A stretch of DNA of 64,000 bases from Humulus lupulus. Its lineage: Eukaryota > Streptophyta > Magnoliopsida > Rosales > Cannabaceae. The notes beneath the pieces are model-generated. The model saw nothing but the letters and a program-made list of their open reading frames with translations, was not told where the DNA came from and ran no database searches. The DNA is taken from the NCBI RefSeq assembly GCF_963169125.1, contig NC_084798.1, positions 201,123,481 to 201,187,480 on the forward strand, in the 5' to 3' direction. The position numbers and the translations under genes were made by a program. Position 1 is the first letter of the stretch; every line of letters starts with the position of its first letter. This document shows positions 20,285 through 31,943 of the stretch, in pieces.

Positions 20285-20696
20285 ATAAATTACTTTTAAA
20301 TTGTATCTTTTCATCAATTTTGACAAATATTCTTTTATATAAAAAAATTAATTTATATATATGTTTTAATTTATCTTTTCATCATGTTTTCTTTGTGGTT
20401 CATTCTCACATTCTAGGTGCATATGTAGCAAACTCAAATTTCTGGGTCAAAGCTTAGTTGGCTAGTGATGAAGGCATCAGTAAATTTGTTTGAAATCGTT
20501 TATGATTGAATTGGATTTTTCTATATTTGTTTCTATGAATACCCTACCAATGGGTCTCTTGTAGTGCAAAACAGCTAAGAGTGACTACGTATTAATTGGA
20601 CATAATCTCAACAAGTAGTTTTTACATAAGGTTGAACGTTGCATTTATGTTTCTATGTTTATATACTGCTTACAGATATGAATTATATGACCATAG
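20285..20696. other. Non-coding flank right of the CACTA element
   Basis: AT-rich, intron-like sequence that continues from 15562 once the CACTA element is removed. I see no gene signal before the exon at 20697. Confidence 0.45.
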
Positions 20697-20762
20697 GTAC
20701 CTTTTGCAAGAGAAAAAGAGAGGAAAAGCCCTTGATTCTGTAGCAAACTTTCACTTGCGCAG
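20697..20762 (+). pseudogene. Exon fragment resembling plant malonyl-CoA decarboxylase
   Basis: After a CCATAG acceptor the sequence reads Y-L-L-Q-E-K-K-R-G-K-A-L-D-S-V-A-N-F-H-L, which I recognise as a conserved stretch near the C-terminal catalytic domain of plant malonyl-CoA decarboxylase. The 3' edge (CACTTGCGCAGTATGTC) looks like a damaged CACTTGCAG|GTATGTC donor. Only this one exon is evident. It could be a relic of a local gene or another captured fragment. The family call rests on about 20 residues. Confidence 0.45.
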
Positions 20763-20894
20763 TATGTCATTCTATTAAAAGTTCTTGGATTGTAAAAAAT
20801 TTTTGGCTTAAATATTTTATTTGGTCAAATGGAAGTATTCTTAGTCAAGACAGTGGTAAAATATGTTGCAATTACTATATTTTGTATTAATCTT

Positions 20895-21315
20895 TTAGGT
20901 ATTGATTATATTCTTTAGGTTGTGGATTGAATTGGCGATGAACATTGCAAAGTTAATTAACTTTATTATTAATTGCAAGAGGTACAAAAGTATGTTCTCT
21001 TAACTCTTTTATTAATATTATACAAATGTTAGAGGAGTTTGAATATCTTAAATATTCATTCGTAGAGAAGTAGGTTCTGAGATTAAACTTGTGTGCTGCG
21101 GTGATAACGGAAGGTTGAAAACTTGTGTGTCTTAGAGAAGTAGGTTCTTAAAAATTTGTTTCTGTGTTGCGGTGATATAAGGAATAAAACTTATTGTGTG
21201 TTGTTTGAATTTTTTTACTTGGTATTGATAGATGGTTAGGTAAGCTTTTATATGGGAAACGATGTCTGATTTTATCTAGAATTATGTATTATCTTCTTAC
21301 AAATAAATTGTGTTT
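20895..21315 (+). repeat. Fragment of the second CACTA family (inverted relative of 27480-27800)
   Basis: Blocks such as TTAATTGCAAGAGGTAC, TTAGAGGAGTTTGAATATC, GAAGTAGGTTCTGAGATTAA and GATTTTATCTAG occur here in the same order as on the minus strand of the hairpin CACTA element at 26662-28913. No terminus is preserved. Part of the block is duplicated internally (GAAGTAGGTTCT at 21069 and 21137). Confidence 0.7.
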
Positions 21316-21329
21316 GCTTGAATTGGTAG

Positions 21330-24300
21330 CACATTCTTACATAACATCATCATAACATAAACATCATAGCACATTCATACAAAATTCCTTGTGAACATGG
21401 CCCGCTAACTGTCCATGCCACCCTTTTGAGGTAAACAAAAGAGTCTCTGGTCTTTGAATAACCTCGGCGCGTCCGCCCATGGAGTTACATCTTCATATCC
21501 TTAGTAACTCGGGTTACATCTTCTTTATCCTTAACAACCCATTTTGATGTGTCGCGTTCATCACGCTAACATCCATTCATAACAATAACATATTCATACA
21601 AGCCAATATATCATCATACTATGGCATTCATAATTCATAACACATTTCATTCACACAACAGTCTTACCATTCATAGCATAAACAAACATAAATTCTATCT
21701 AACTTCCTTACCTCCGGTCCGAGCTAAGTAAATTCACAACCTCTCAACGAGCCTATACCATAATCAAAACGACATTTCTTAGATTCATAAAATTACTATT
21801 TTGCCCTTTCATACAGCTCATGTGTGCATGGGTCATGCACACATAATAAGAGTTACACACACAACATGCAAATATACTTAATTACACATAAAGCCATAAA
21901 ATAATAATGCTCATTTTACCTACTTTGCATGCATGATCTTTCTATAAAACCATATGGTTGAATAATAGACATAATTTTGGACGTAAAAGTTGATTTGCAT
22001 GTAATATGCATACGTGGGAACATTGCGTAATTGTGACGTTTAAAAACGATAATTCTACACGTCTTACTTCTATCGTTTTAAAATTAATAGACTTGTAACA
22101 TGCTTTATTTTCTTAAAATTTCTAGGTTGATTAAATCTCTCACAACATTATTTTATTTAGCTTAAAAAAAATATGGGATAATTTCATTTATTATTCTCAA
22201 ATTACAAAGAATTAACAAAAGCTTGGAATTTATTTAAAATACCTATGATTTCTATGTTTCCTTAGAAAAATCAATTTTAATATTGGTTAATTGTGTTACA
22301 TAAATGATGTGAGAAAAATATATTTTAAGTGGGGAAAAAAATATTTTATTTGAATTATATAAGACTTAGTTTTTATGTAATATAAATTCATAAGTGGCAA
22401 TTAAATAATCATTTTAAACTTTTTAAACCAAACTTTCAGCCACTATTTAATTTCTTCAAAAATCACAAATAAATTGAATTCAATATTTTCTCAATCAAAA
22501 TAAAGAAAAATCATAACTATCAAAATATTCATTCATACCATAATAAAATACCATTTTTAATATTACCATAATTTAGGGTATTAATTTTTATTTCAAATAC
22601 TCATCAAATTCATTTTAATGAAACACACTTCACATTTTTTTTACAAAAATTCCAGCAACCCTTTTTATCATAAAAAATCACCATAATGAATTAAAAACCT
22701 TATATTTTTCTAAAAAATATAAAAAAAATTCTGTAGGTATTTATTTGAGTAAAATATCATTTTATTGTGACTTACAATACCCTTTTTAATTTCATAAAAT
22801 CAACATAGCATTATGGACATTACTTATGCATGCAAATCACTTTTTCATCAAACTTTTTACCCAATTATTTACAAAAATCAGCAAGCATAATTACTCATGA
22901 AATTCATCTTTTATCTAAAAAATTTCATATAAAATCATACATGTCCAAAATCCTATCATGCTCTTATTATACAAATAATTCTAAGAATATCACTAACACA
23001 TATTCATATGCAATCTTATAAAACATTTTTCTATTCCAATGAATTAATACATGAATCCAACAAAACAATAACAACATACATTAATACATAAACACTATTA
23101 TTTACATATGCCTTTATATTGAACCTAACATGTTTCTATCATTATTTTCATGCATCTTATAATTTATTCTTCCACAATATCATATGTATCCTATCAAAAT
23201 TTCATGGATCCAAATATCAAGATTGCCAATTATCATTTTACCCAAATTACATAGGTCCTAAAACATGGATCTAATATATTGAAAATCATAAAACATCAAA
23301 CAAAATATAAAGATGATCCTTAGGTATGCCTAGGCCGAAATCCCCATATTTGCATTCATAAATTACCACTAATCATTATACATAGAAAATCAGCATCAAA
23401 ACCCTTTTATACATCAAACCATAATACCCTTCATGCAAACCAAACAACTCATTATCAACAAGACATCAAGAACACAAAGTACCCATTTTTCCTACCCAAA
23501 ACATAAATCCCCTTTAACCATAATCCCTCTAATAATCTATTCATCAAAACCAATAATCACAAAACTTAGGGAGGGATTTAAATACCTCTTCTTGATAGAA
23601 AATCAAGAATCCAATCCAATCAAGAATCCAATAACCTCTTTGCTCAAACCCTAGGGGTTGTATATTTTGAATAATCAAGATGGAGAAGAAGATGAAAAAA
23701 GTTAGAGACAACCCAAAATACTAGATTGATCAAAAGGAAAAACAACCAAAAACCTTACCCTAGCTTGAACCCTTTCTTCTTCTTCTTCCTTTCTTCTTCT
23801 TCCTTTCTCTCTAGAAAATGGAAGCCCTTCCCCTTCTCTCTCTCTAGCTCACCACTCTCTCTCTCTCTCTATTCTCTTTCTAGGTCACGGCACAAGCTTG
23901 CAAAATGGCCTCTCTTCCTTCTTTTCTTTCCTTTTAATCATAATTCCCTCATAAAGCCTCACCAAAATAAATGGTAAGTTCCCTAATCCACTCATCTAAT
24001 TCAGCCTACAAATCCTTTATAATAAAGAGTATTTTAATTGAATAAAATGTCAAAATTCTCTTACCCATAATAGCTATCTTCTTCCAATTTAAATTTGTTT
24101 ACCTTAGAAAAATAATGGAAAAAAAAATATCAATCCCTTTCCCACTACACTACACGTCCACCCTTCACTTACCCTTTCCTTTATTTTAATTTATTTTTCT
24201 TTCATTTAAATTAATAACTTATATCTAATATATGGAAATTATAAAATGTGTAGAAAATCTACACATGTGCATCATGTTACCATGCACTTGCACACACTAA

Positions 24301-24589
24301 ATCACTAGGGTGCATCACTATCTACCATGCACCTTAGTGCATTCAACCAAATCTCACATAATCACATTTTTAAAATAAAATAAATACAAATTATTTAACA
24401 AGTAATTTTTCATAAAAATATTCTACAACAATTCTAACAATTAAATAAAATAACAAACAATCAAGTAAAACAAAAAACAACTAAATAAAAGAAACAACAT
24501 TTAAATAAAACAATTCATCACACTTAACACTTAAATAAAATAAATCAAAAATTTTTAATAATCTAAAAAAAAAATTGTGGTGCACTACA
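21330..24589 (-). repeat. 3' LTR of arm A (long-LTR gypsy family), left-truncated, 3.26 kb kept
   Basis: It ends ..GGTGCACTACA, the TGTAGTGCACC start of the LTR on the minus strand. It matches in reverse the LTR at 35131-38569 and directly the LTR at 61898-63763. Part of it (21380-21800) also matches the 5' LTR of element D at 56113-56616. It contains CT-rich microsatellite runs (23770-23880). Scattered small frames are not shared as proteins. The full LTR of this family would be about 3.8 kb. Confidence 0.85.
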
Positions 24590-24652
24590 TTATACCCTCC
24601 TTAATTCAGGGTATCTTGCTTTCATGTCTTCCTCCAACTCCCATGTCGCTTC

Positions 24653-26147
24653 TGGATATCGCCCAATAACTCCTAAGCGGTCGCAGTAGTAATCAGGCTA
24701 TGTCGTATCCAGAGAGAGGTAAAATATAAAATTAAAAGAAAGATTAGTAAATTAAAAATAATAAACTTTGGAAAGACGTAAATTTGAAAAAGAATATAAA
24801 CATTAGATGAATAAAATCAAGGAATTAGAATCAGAAAGAAAGTATGGAAGGCATAAGTTTCATTCATGCAAACATATATATATATATTTTAATAAAATTG
24901 ATTCATTCTACTCAACTATAATTCTACACCATTAATTATAGTTGGAAAATATATATAATAAAGCTCACCTTAAAATATGTTCTTTAATTAAATTATACTA
25001 ACTTCTAATTTTAAAAACCCATCATATTATATACCTTAGAGCGACAAAATACCAATGGCAGAATGCAGTAAAAAGCATATAATATAACAAATATCCTAAA
25101 TTAAATTAAAAGTCTAAATTACATAAGAAGAGCATGACTAGACTCATGTAAAAGACACTAATAAATTTAGAATAAAAATTAGAAGAAAATAAATTTAATT
25201 GTAACAAATATCTAGAAATGAAGAAAAAAATAAAGAATCAATATATTAAAAATATAATGTTAAACATAAACTTCACTCTAGCCTTTCCATAAGAGAATTT
25301 AGCCTAAAATAGGCATTGTTTTCACTCACAAAAATGTAAAAGAAAAATAGGAAAAATAAGTATTTTTATCTCCAACAATACTCTCTACTCTCCTTCCACA
25401 ATCTGATGCTTTTTTACTCCATTTGGCACTCTATTTATAGTGTAAATAAGACTAAAAAACGTGTAGAACCGTGTACAAAATAGTGGGGCAAATGGCTGCA
25501 AAATTGGAACAAAGTGGGGAAAAGGCTTCTGAGCCGTGGGAGACAAGGAGGCATGTGGCAGCGGTAGATTGGCTCAGCAGCTGGCGTGGCAGAACGTGGC
25601 AGGCGGCGTCAGCATCAGGTGCGGCAGGCTGTCACATCGTGGCAGGTGGCAGCTGCAGTTGTCGTCGTGTGGGGAGCAGCCTGACAACGAGGGGACATGT
25701 GGCAGCTTCGGATTGGACAGTGTGACTGGAAGGGGTCAGGTCGTGGCAGGCTTGGTCGGGCATGTGGGGGCAGTGCGTCAGGCGGCTCGTCAGAGGCTCG
25801 GCTCGGCTCGACTTCAGCGGCTCAGCTGGCTCAGGTGGACGAATGGCAAGCTGCCATGTGGCAGCGTGGGGGAGCAGATTTTTGCTTGGGCTTTGGTTGT
25901 TTGGGCTTAATTTTGGGCCATTCCATCTTCAAAAAATGCCATTTTCTTCAATTTTAATTATTTATTTCTTCTTTCTTTTTCTTTGTGTCAAAATCATTTT
26001 ATTTCTTGAAAATTAAACACAAATTAAATTAAAATTAATATTTTCAAATATAAAATATATGACAATAAATCCATGAAAATATTAATTAAAACTTAATTAA
26101 TTTTACACTTTTAAGACTAATAAAATGATATTTTTGAGCACTAATCA
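24653..26147. mobile_element. Solo LTR (1495 bp) inserted in arm A
   Basis: TGGATATCGCCC..GAGCACTAATCA, with TG..CA on both strands, is flanked by CTTC at 24649-24652 and CTTC at 26148-26151. The undisturbed target is visible in element D at about 40826-40840. No internal retrotransposon sequence is present, so recombination between LTRs is implied. Orientation is not certain. Confidence 0.82.
25470..25920. other. GC-rich island with GTGGCAG words inside the solo LTR
   Basis: A block rich in G and C, with repeated TGTGGCAGC, CGTGGCAGG and GGCTCGGCTC words, is embedded in strongly AT-rich DNA. The overlapping open frames reach 124 codons but have no recognisable motif and are treated as composition effects. 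Confidence 0.6.
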
Positions 26148-26151
26148 CTTC

Positions 26152-26661
26152 TCGTTCCTCACTATTCTTCCACAGGACCTTAACTAGTGGAATCCTTTTG
26201 GATTTCAATTCCTTGATTCCCTTTTCTATAATGCGCTCAGGCTGTTCATCATAACTCAAGTCCTGCTTTAGCTGTAACGTCTCGTAACTCAACACATGAG
26301 AGGGGTCTGACACATACTTACGCAACATCGAGATGTGAAAGACGTTATGCATTTAAGCTAATACTGGGGGCAGTGCCAAATGGTACACAACCTGCCCTAC
26401 TCTGTCCAATATCTCAAATGGACCAATATATCTAGGGCTTAACTTCCCTTTCTTTCCAAAATGCATCACACCTTTCATCGGCGAGACTTTCAAGAAAAGA
26501 AACTTGCCCACAGAATACTCGATGTCCCTTCTGTTGAGGTCAACGTAGCTCTTTTGCCTACTCTGCGCAGTAAGCATCCTTTGGCGAATCTTCTCAATCA
26601 CCCCACTAGCTTCCCTAAATGCTTCAGGACCTAAAATTTGTTTCTCCCCAACTTCATCCCA
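26152..26661 (-). pseudogene. Integrase C-terminal/chromodomain region of arm A
   Basis: The minus strand encodes K-K-G-K-L-S-P-R-Y-I-G-P-F-E-I-L..V-F-H-I-S-M-L-R-K-Y-V and P-L-V-K-V-L-W-K-N-S, the Tekay-type integrase tail and chromodomain-like end. A stop separates the two parts at 26353, and the end is cut by the solo LTR. It is non-functional. Confidence 0.85.
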
Positions 26662-26767
26662 CAGTACAAGAAAATAAGAGTTTTATGACTTTATTTGGGA
26701 GACATTGGAAGTCTACAATGTCTCCCAACTGGGGAGACGTTGTTGCTAGGATCATTGTAGGTATATA

Positions 26768-26840
26768 TCCCACGTCTCCCATTGAGAGAGGTTGAAAGTC
26801 AAACGTTGACTTTCAACCTCTCCCAATGGGAGACGTGGGA
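26768..26840. repeat. 34-bp-arm palindrome, copy 1
   Basis: The arms 26768-26801 and 26807-26840 pair with one mismatch around a 5-base loop. Arm content is TCCCACGTCTCCCATT then GAGAGGTTGAAAGTCA. It is a subterminal motif of the hairpin CACTA element. Confidence 0.93.
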
Positions 26841-26860
26841 AGTCCCCAGGAGACATCCAA

Positions 26861-26923
26861 CGTCTCCCATTGGGAGAGGTTGAAAGTCAACGTTTGACTT
26901 TCAATCTCTCCCAATGGGACACG
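26861..26923. repeat. 30-bp-arm palindrome, copy 2
   Basis: The arms 26861-26890 and 26894-26923 pair with two mismatches around a 3-base loop and use the same words as copy 1. Further truncated copies follow to about 27003. Confidence 0.9.
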
Positions 26924-27397
26924 TGGGAAGTCTCCCACCTCTCCCAATAGGAGACGTGGGAAGTCTCCCACCTCTCCCGGTGGGAGACATTGAAAGTCTC
27001 CCACATTTAAAAAAAATAAATTAAATAAATTTATAATTAATATTATTTTAATTTGATTTAATAATTAATTAAATTGAAATTATTTTAATTTAAATTGAAA
27101 TGATTTCAATCTAAATTTAAATTGATTTAATAATCAATTAAATTGAAAGAAAAAAATAGATTTGTTAGATATATACAAGAAATACAATATTTGTTAGACA
27201 TATTGAAAATGAACAAATATTGCATTGTGTATGAAAAGAAAGAGGTAAAAAAATAAAAAAAAAACCTATCAACGAGGTCGGTAACTTTGGATTATCGGAA
27301 ACATATATGTCGCTCATTCTTGTCGGAACTCATCAATTTGTGCCTCTGTATATGATGTGCTTGTTAGCTTGCAAGAAATATAAAGTGACCTAACAAT

Positions 27398-27595
27398 CTG
27401 CATGTGAATAACAAAACAAACAATTCAAACAACATACAATAAGTTTCTTCCTTATAGGATGTCTATATTAAACTAATTATTTATTATCCTAGATAAAATC
27501 GGGCAGCATTTCCCCTATAATAGTAACCTAACCATCTGCATGTGAATAGCAAAACAAACAATTCAAACAGCATACAATAAGTTTCTTCCTTATAG
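27398..27595. repeat. Direct duplication of a 59-bp block
   Basis: TGCATGTGAATA.CAAAAC through GTTTCTTCCTTATAG occurs at about 27398-27458 and again at about 27537-27595. The copies are separated by unrelated sequence inside the hairpin CACTA element. Confidence 0.85.
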
Positions 27596-28654
27596 CTCCG
27601 CAGCACACAATTTTAATCTCAGAACCTACTTCACTATGGATGAATATTTAAGATATTCAAACTCCTCTAACATTTGTTTAATAATATTAAAAGTAGAAGT
27701 AAGAGAATATATATGTACCTCTTGCAATTAATAATCCAAAAGCTAGCAAAATTACTTCACTTAGTAATCAAATTCGCTATTAAATCCACAAGCCAATAAA
27801 ATTAAATTAATAAATAATAAATAAAATATCACTAAATATCTAGCTATATATAACATATTATTGTAATATTAGAAACTTAATTACCTCAAATGTGTGATTG
27901 ATATAGGAATTTTGATGCAAAATACTCTCTAAAATCTCACCACCAAAATCACAACCTATGAAATTAAATTATTTAATATGTTAAACATTACTAAACAAAT
28001 ATCACTAAATATCTAATAATAGTAAATGATATTGGTAAACAAATAAAAAAAAAACCCAATGCGCCACTAATTATAACCTAAACAAAAAATCAATAAAAAA
28101 TTTCATAACCTAAAAACTTAATAATCAACAAAAACATAAAAAAATTTCATATATTTATATTTTATAAATTATTTAATAAATTTATTTTAACACAACTATA
28201 TATATATAACAAAATAGTTACAATTTACAAAAACAAAGTTTAAATATATATAAAAAATATATCTAAATTTCGAAATAAAAAATGATAAAAATTTAAAAAA
28301 ATCATGAACATATATACTCCAATGAAATCTATACAATGTGAAAGGTTAAATTAAAAAAAATCTAAAAAATCATAAATCTACAAAAAAACTTCCATGAAAA
28401 AACTAAAAATCCTACAATGTATATAAAAAAAATGCATAAAAATATAAAATTAACACAAAATCATGTATATTACTCATCCTAATGCTAAACCTATGATTTT
28501 TTTTTCAAAATAATTAACTAAAAATCAAGAAAATTAAAAAAAAAAAACTTTCCTTAAAACCCTAAAAACGTAGCTTCTCTCGGTTTTGGTTTGCTCTCTG
28601 GTTCGCGTGTGTGTGAGGAAGAAAGGAAGAGCAAGTAAATAATATATGGAGGAG

Positions 28655-28722
28655 ACATCCAACGTCTCCCATTGGGAGACGTGGGACACGTGGCACGTCT
28701 CCCAGTGGGAGACGTTGGATGT
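28655..28722. repeat. 29-bp-arm palindrome near the right end
   Basis: The arms 28655-28683 and 28694-28722 (ACATCCAACGTCTCCC..) pair with one mismatch around a 10-base spacer. This mirrors the hairpins of the left end. Confidence 0.92.
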
Positions 28723-28913
28723 ACTCCAACCCACTTCTTCAGCCTATTTCCAACGTCTTCCACCATTTTTAATGTCTTCCAATTGTAGCCATTAATAAAA
28801 ACTTTCAATGTCTTACACCATTAGACATTTAAAACCCATGATAAGTTTTAATGTCTTACACCAATGGTGTAAGACATTGTAGGGAGTCATTGTATATCAA
28901 ATTTGTTGTAGTG

Positions 28914-31900
28914 CGAGTGCAAAGGAGATCTACACTTACACCCATAAAGCATCTCATAGGGAGCCATCCCAATGGTAGACTGGTAACTGTTATTGTACGA
29001 GAACTCCATTAGAGGTAGATATCGGTTCCAAGACTCTGAAAACTCCAAAGCACAGCACCTCAACATGTCCACTAAAATCTGAATGGTCCTCTAAGACTGG
29101 CCATCAGTATGAGGATGAAATGTAGTGCTAAACTTTAGTCTCGACCCCATAGCTCTCTGTAGCCCTTTCCAAAAGTTCGATGTAAAAACTGACCCTCGAT
29201 AAGAAATTATCGACTTTGGCACCCCATGAAGTCTCACTATCTCACTAACATACAAGTCAGCATATTGATCTGCCGAGTATGTGGTCTTAACAGGCAGAAA
29301 ATTGGCAGACTTAGTGAGTCTATCTACTATTACCCACACTGAGTCATGCTGGTTGGTAGTTCTAGGCAACCCTACCACAAAATCCATTGCGATATCCTCC
29401 CATTTCCATTCAGGAATGTAGAGCGGCTGAAGCAACCCTGCTGGCCTCTGGTGTTTTTCTTTGACTTGCTGGCATGTCAAACATCTAACAATAAACTCAG
29501 CAATGTCCCTCTTCATTCCATGCCACCAATATAATGCCTTAAGGTCTTGGTACATTTTCGTGGACCCTGGGTGCAAGGAATAAGGCGTTGTGTGTGCTTC
29601 TTTCATAATACTTTCCTTAATTTCAGCATTGTCAGGCACACAAATCCTATCCTTGTATCTTAGCAATCAACCATTAGACATTGTGAAATCCCTGCTGCCA
29701 CCCTCTTGTACCAAAGCCTCTTGTTTCACTAAGGCTTCATCCAATTTCTGTCCTTCTCGAATTTGTTCTAATAGAGAGGATTGCAATGTGAGGTTTGCCA
29801 AACTTCCCATCACAATTTCGATGCCGACATTTATGATCTCTTTCAGAAGAGGCATCTCTATTGTATTTAATGCTGAGACACTCCCATGTCCCTGCCTGCT
29901 CAAAGCATCAGCAACTACGTTGGCCTTTCCTGGGTGTTATAGAATCTCGCAGTCGTAGTCCTTTACTAATTCCAACCACTTTCTCTGCCTCATGTTCAGT
30001 TCCTTTTGTGTGAAAAAGTATTTCAGACTTTTATGGTCGGTGTATATCTCACACTTGTCTCCATACAGGTGATGTCTCCATATCTTTAGTGCGAACACTA
30101 CTGCTGCCAATTCCATGTCATGAGTGGTATACCGCTGCTCATAATCCTTGAGTTGTCTAGAAGCATAAGCTACCACATTCCCTTCTTGCATCAACACACA
30201 TCCCAAGCCATTCTTTGATGCATCACAATACACCACAAATTTTCCGCCCTCAGTGGGAACACAAAGGATAGGCGCGGAAATCAACTTATCCTTCATGGTT
30301 TGAAAACTCTCTTCACATTTTTCTGTCCATGCGAACTTCTAATGTTTCCGGGTTAAGTTGGTCAACGGGGTGGCGATCTTTGAGAAACCCTCGAAAAACT
30401 TCCTATAATAACCCGCCAACCCTAAGAAACTCCGTACTTCTGAGGCATTCTTTGGCTGGGGCCAGTCTCTAATGGCCTCGATCTTCGATGGGTCTACTGC
30501 AATCCCATCCTTAAAGACTATGTGCCCTAAGAAGGTTACCTGTTCCAGCCAAAACTCGCATTTAGAGAACTTGGCGTATATCCGATGTTCCCGTAATCTG
30601 TTCAAAGTCAATCTCAAATGCTCTTCGTGCTCCTCCTTGGTCTTTGAGTAGATGAGGATATCATCAATGAACACTACTACGAACTTGTCCAAGAAATCCT
30701 TAAATACCCTATTCATCATATCCATAAAGGCTGTTGGGGCATGGGTGAGTTCGAAGGACATCACTAAGAATTCATAGTGCCCATAGCGAGTCCTGAAGGC
30801 CGTTTTCAGAATGTCTCCCTCTTTCACTTTCAACTGATGGAACCTAGATCGCAGATCAATCTTCGAGAATACTGAAGCCCCCTTGTAGCTGATCAAAAAG
30901 GTCGTCTATCCTAGGCAAAGGATACTTATTCTTAATGGTGACCTTATTGAGCTCTCGGTAATCAATGCACATTCTCATACTCCCATCCTTCTTCTTCACA
31001 AATAGGACTGGTGCTCCCCATGGCGAATGGCTAGGTCTTATGAACCCTTTGTCCAACAACTCCTGTAGTTGGTTCTTAAGTTCCTTTAACTCTACCGATG
31101 CCATTCGATAAGGTGCTTTAGAGATCGGTGCAGTTTCAGGTGCAAGCTCGATTACAAACTCAATTTCTCTGTCCGGGGGTAGTCTTGGTAATTCCTCGGG
31201 AAACACCTCCGGGAACTCACAAACAATATGTACATTTTCTGGCTTTAGTTCTAACTCCTTGGACTTATCCACTACACTGGCAAAAAACGCCAAACATCCA
31301 TGTTGCATCATATTCCATGCTTCCAGTGTAGATATTATGGGTGTTCGAAAGCTCGCTACTTCGCCTTAAAAGGAAAAGACCTCTCCTTACTTTGTCCTGA
31401 ACTCCACGGTCTTCTTTCGACAGTCTATCGTAGCCCCATGTTTGGATAACCAATCCATGTCGAGTATGACATCATATGAGATCTGCTGGGCACTTCCTGC
31501 CTTCTACTGTCACAGGTGTTGACGGTAACCACTTATTTGACAACATCATATCTCCCGATGGCAACAATGTACTAAAGGTATGTTCAAACATCTTATAAGG
31601 CATATTCAGTCTATCAATCACATTCATGGAAACATAAGAATGAGTCGCTCCAGAATCAATTAAGACTCTACACATTGTACCAGATATAGGGAGCTGACCT
31701 GTAACCACGGTGTTGCTATTGGCCGCTTCGTTCTGGGTTAAGGCGAAAACTCTTGCTGGCACCAGATTGTTATTGTTATTCTGACCTGCCTTTCATTGTG
31801 GGCAATTCTTTCTCAAGTGTCCTACCTGGCCGCACTTGAAGCATTTGTTGGTATCGGCCTGACACTCTCCTGGGTGTCTCTTCGAGCATTTAGGACAGAT

Positions 31901-31940
31901 AGGATGCTTGACTCGGTTGCCAGGTTGGCTCCCACGGTTT
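28914..31940 (-). pseudogene. Arm A pol and gag knuckle (integrase to zinc finger)
   Basis: The minus strand carries integrase (HHCC with C-L-T-C-Q-Q-V-K; D in M-D-F-V-V-G; I-I-S-Y-R-G where S-D-R is usual), RNase H (Y-C-D-A-S), RT (F-I-D-D), protease (L-I-D-S-G-A-T-H-S-Y-V) and a CCHC knuckle (C-F-K-C-G-Q-V-G-H-L). It is broken by stops at about 29091, 29667, 29937 and 30339 and by a frameshift near 30885. The TAG at 30339-30341 recurs in arm B. The second catalytic aspartate of integrase is tyrosine. Confidence 0.9.
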
Positions 31941-31943
31941 CGG

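Larger units (their letters stand above)
26662..28913. mobile_element. CACTA-like transposon rich in hairpins (2252 bp), inserted in arm A
   Basis: The left end CAGTACAAGAAAA (third base changed from CACTACAAG) and right end (reversed) CACTACAACAAA are flanked by CCA (26659-26661) and CGA (28914-28916), a slightly mutated 3-bp duplication. The uninterrupted target is readable in element D at 41325-41350. Subterminal regions carry GGGAGACGTTGGA words arranged as large palindromes. The interior holds only a coding trace on the minus strand (T-E-A-Q-I-D-E-F-R-Q-E, about 27325-27360). It is non-autonomous. Confidence 0.8.
24590..31940 (-). mobile_element. Arm A: internal region of a long-LTR Ty3/gypsy chromovirus, truncated in gag
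   Basis: It continues the 3' LTR on the minus strand with polypurine tract, integrase C-terminus, integrase, RNase H, RT, protease and a gag zinc knuckle, and then stops abruptly at about 31940. There it meets arm B head to head. It is interrupted by a solo LTR (24653-26147) and a CACTA element (26662-28913). The 5' half of gag and the 5' LTR are missing. Confidence 0.85.

Noticed and set aside
23726..23977. 83-codon frame rich in S, L, F and P in the arm A LTR
   Set aside because: It is produced by a CT-rich microsatellite and is not kept in the matching LTRs.
25471..26016. Several overlapping open frames (84-124 codons) in the GC island
   Set aside because: GC-rich sequence has few stops in all frames. 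The frames overlap and match no recognised family.
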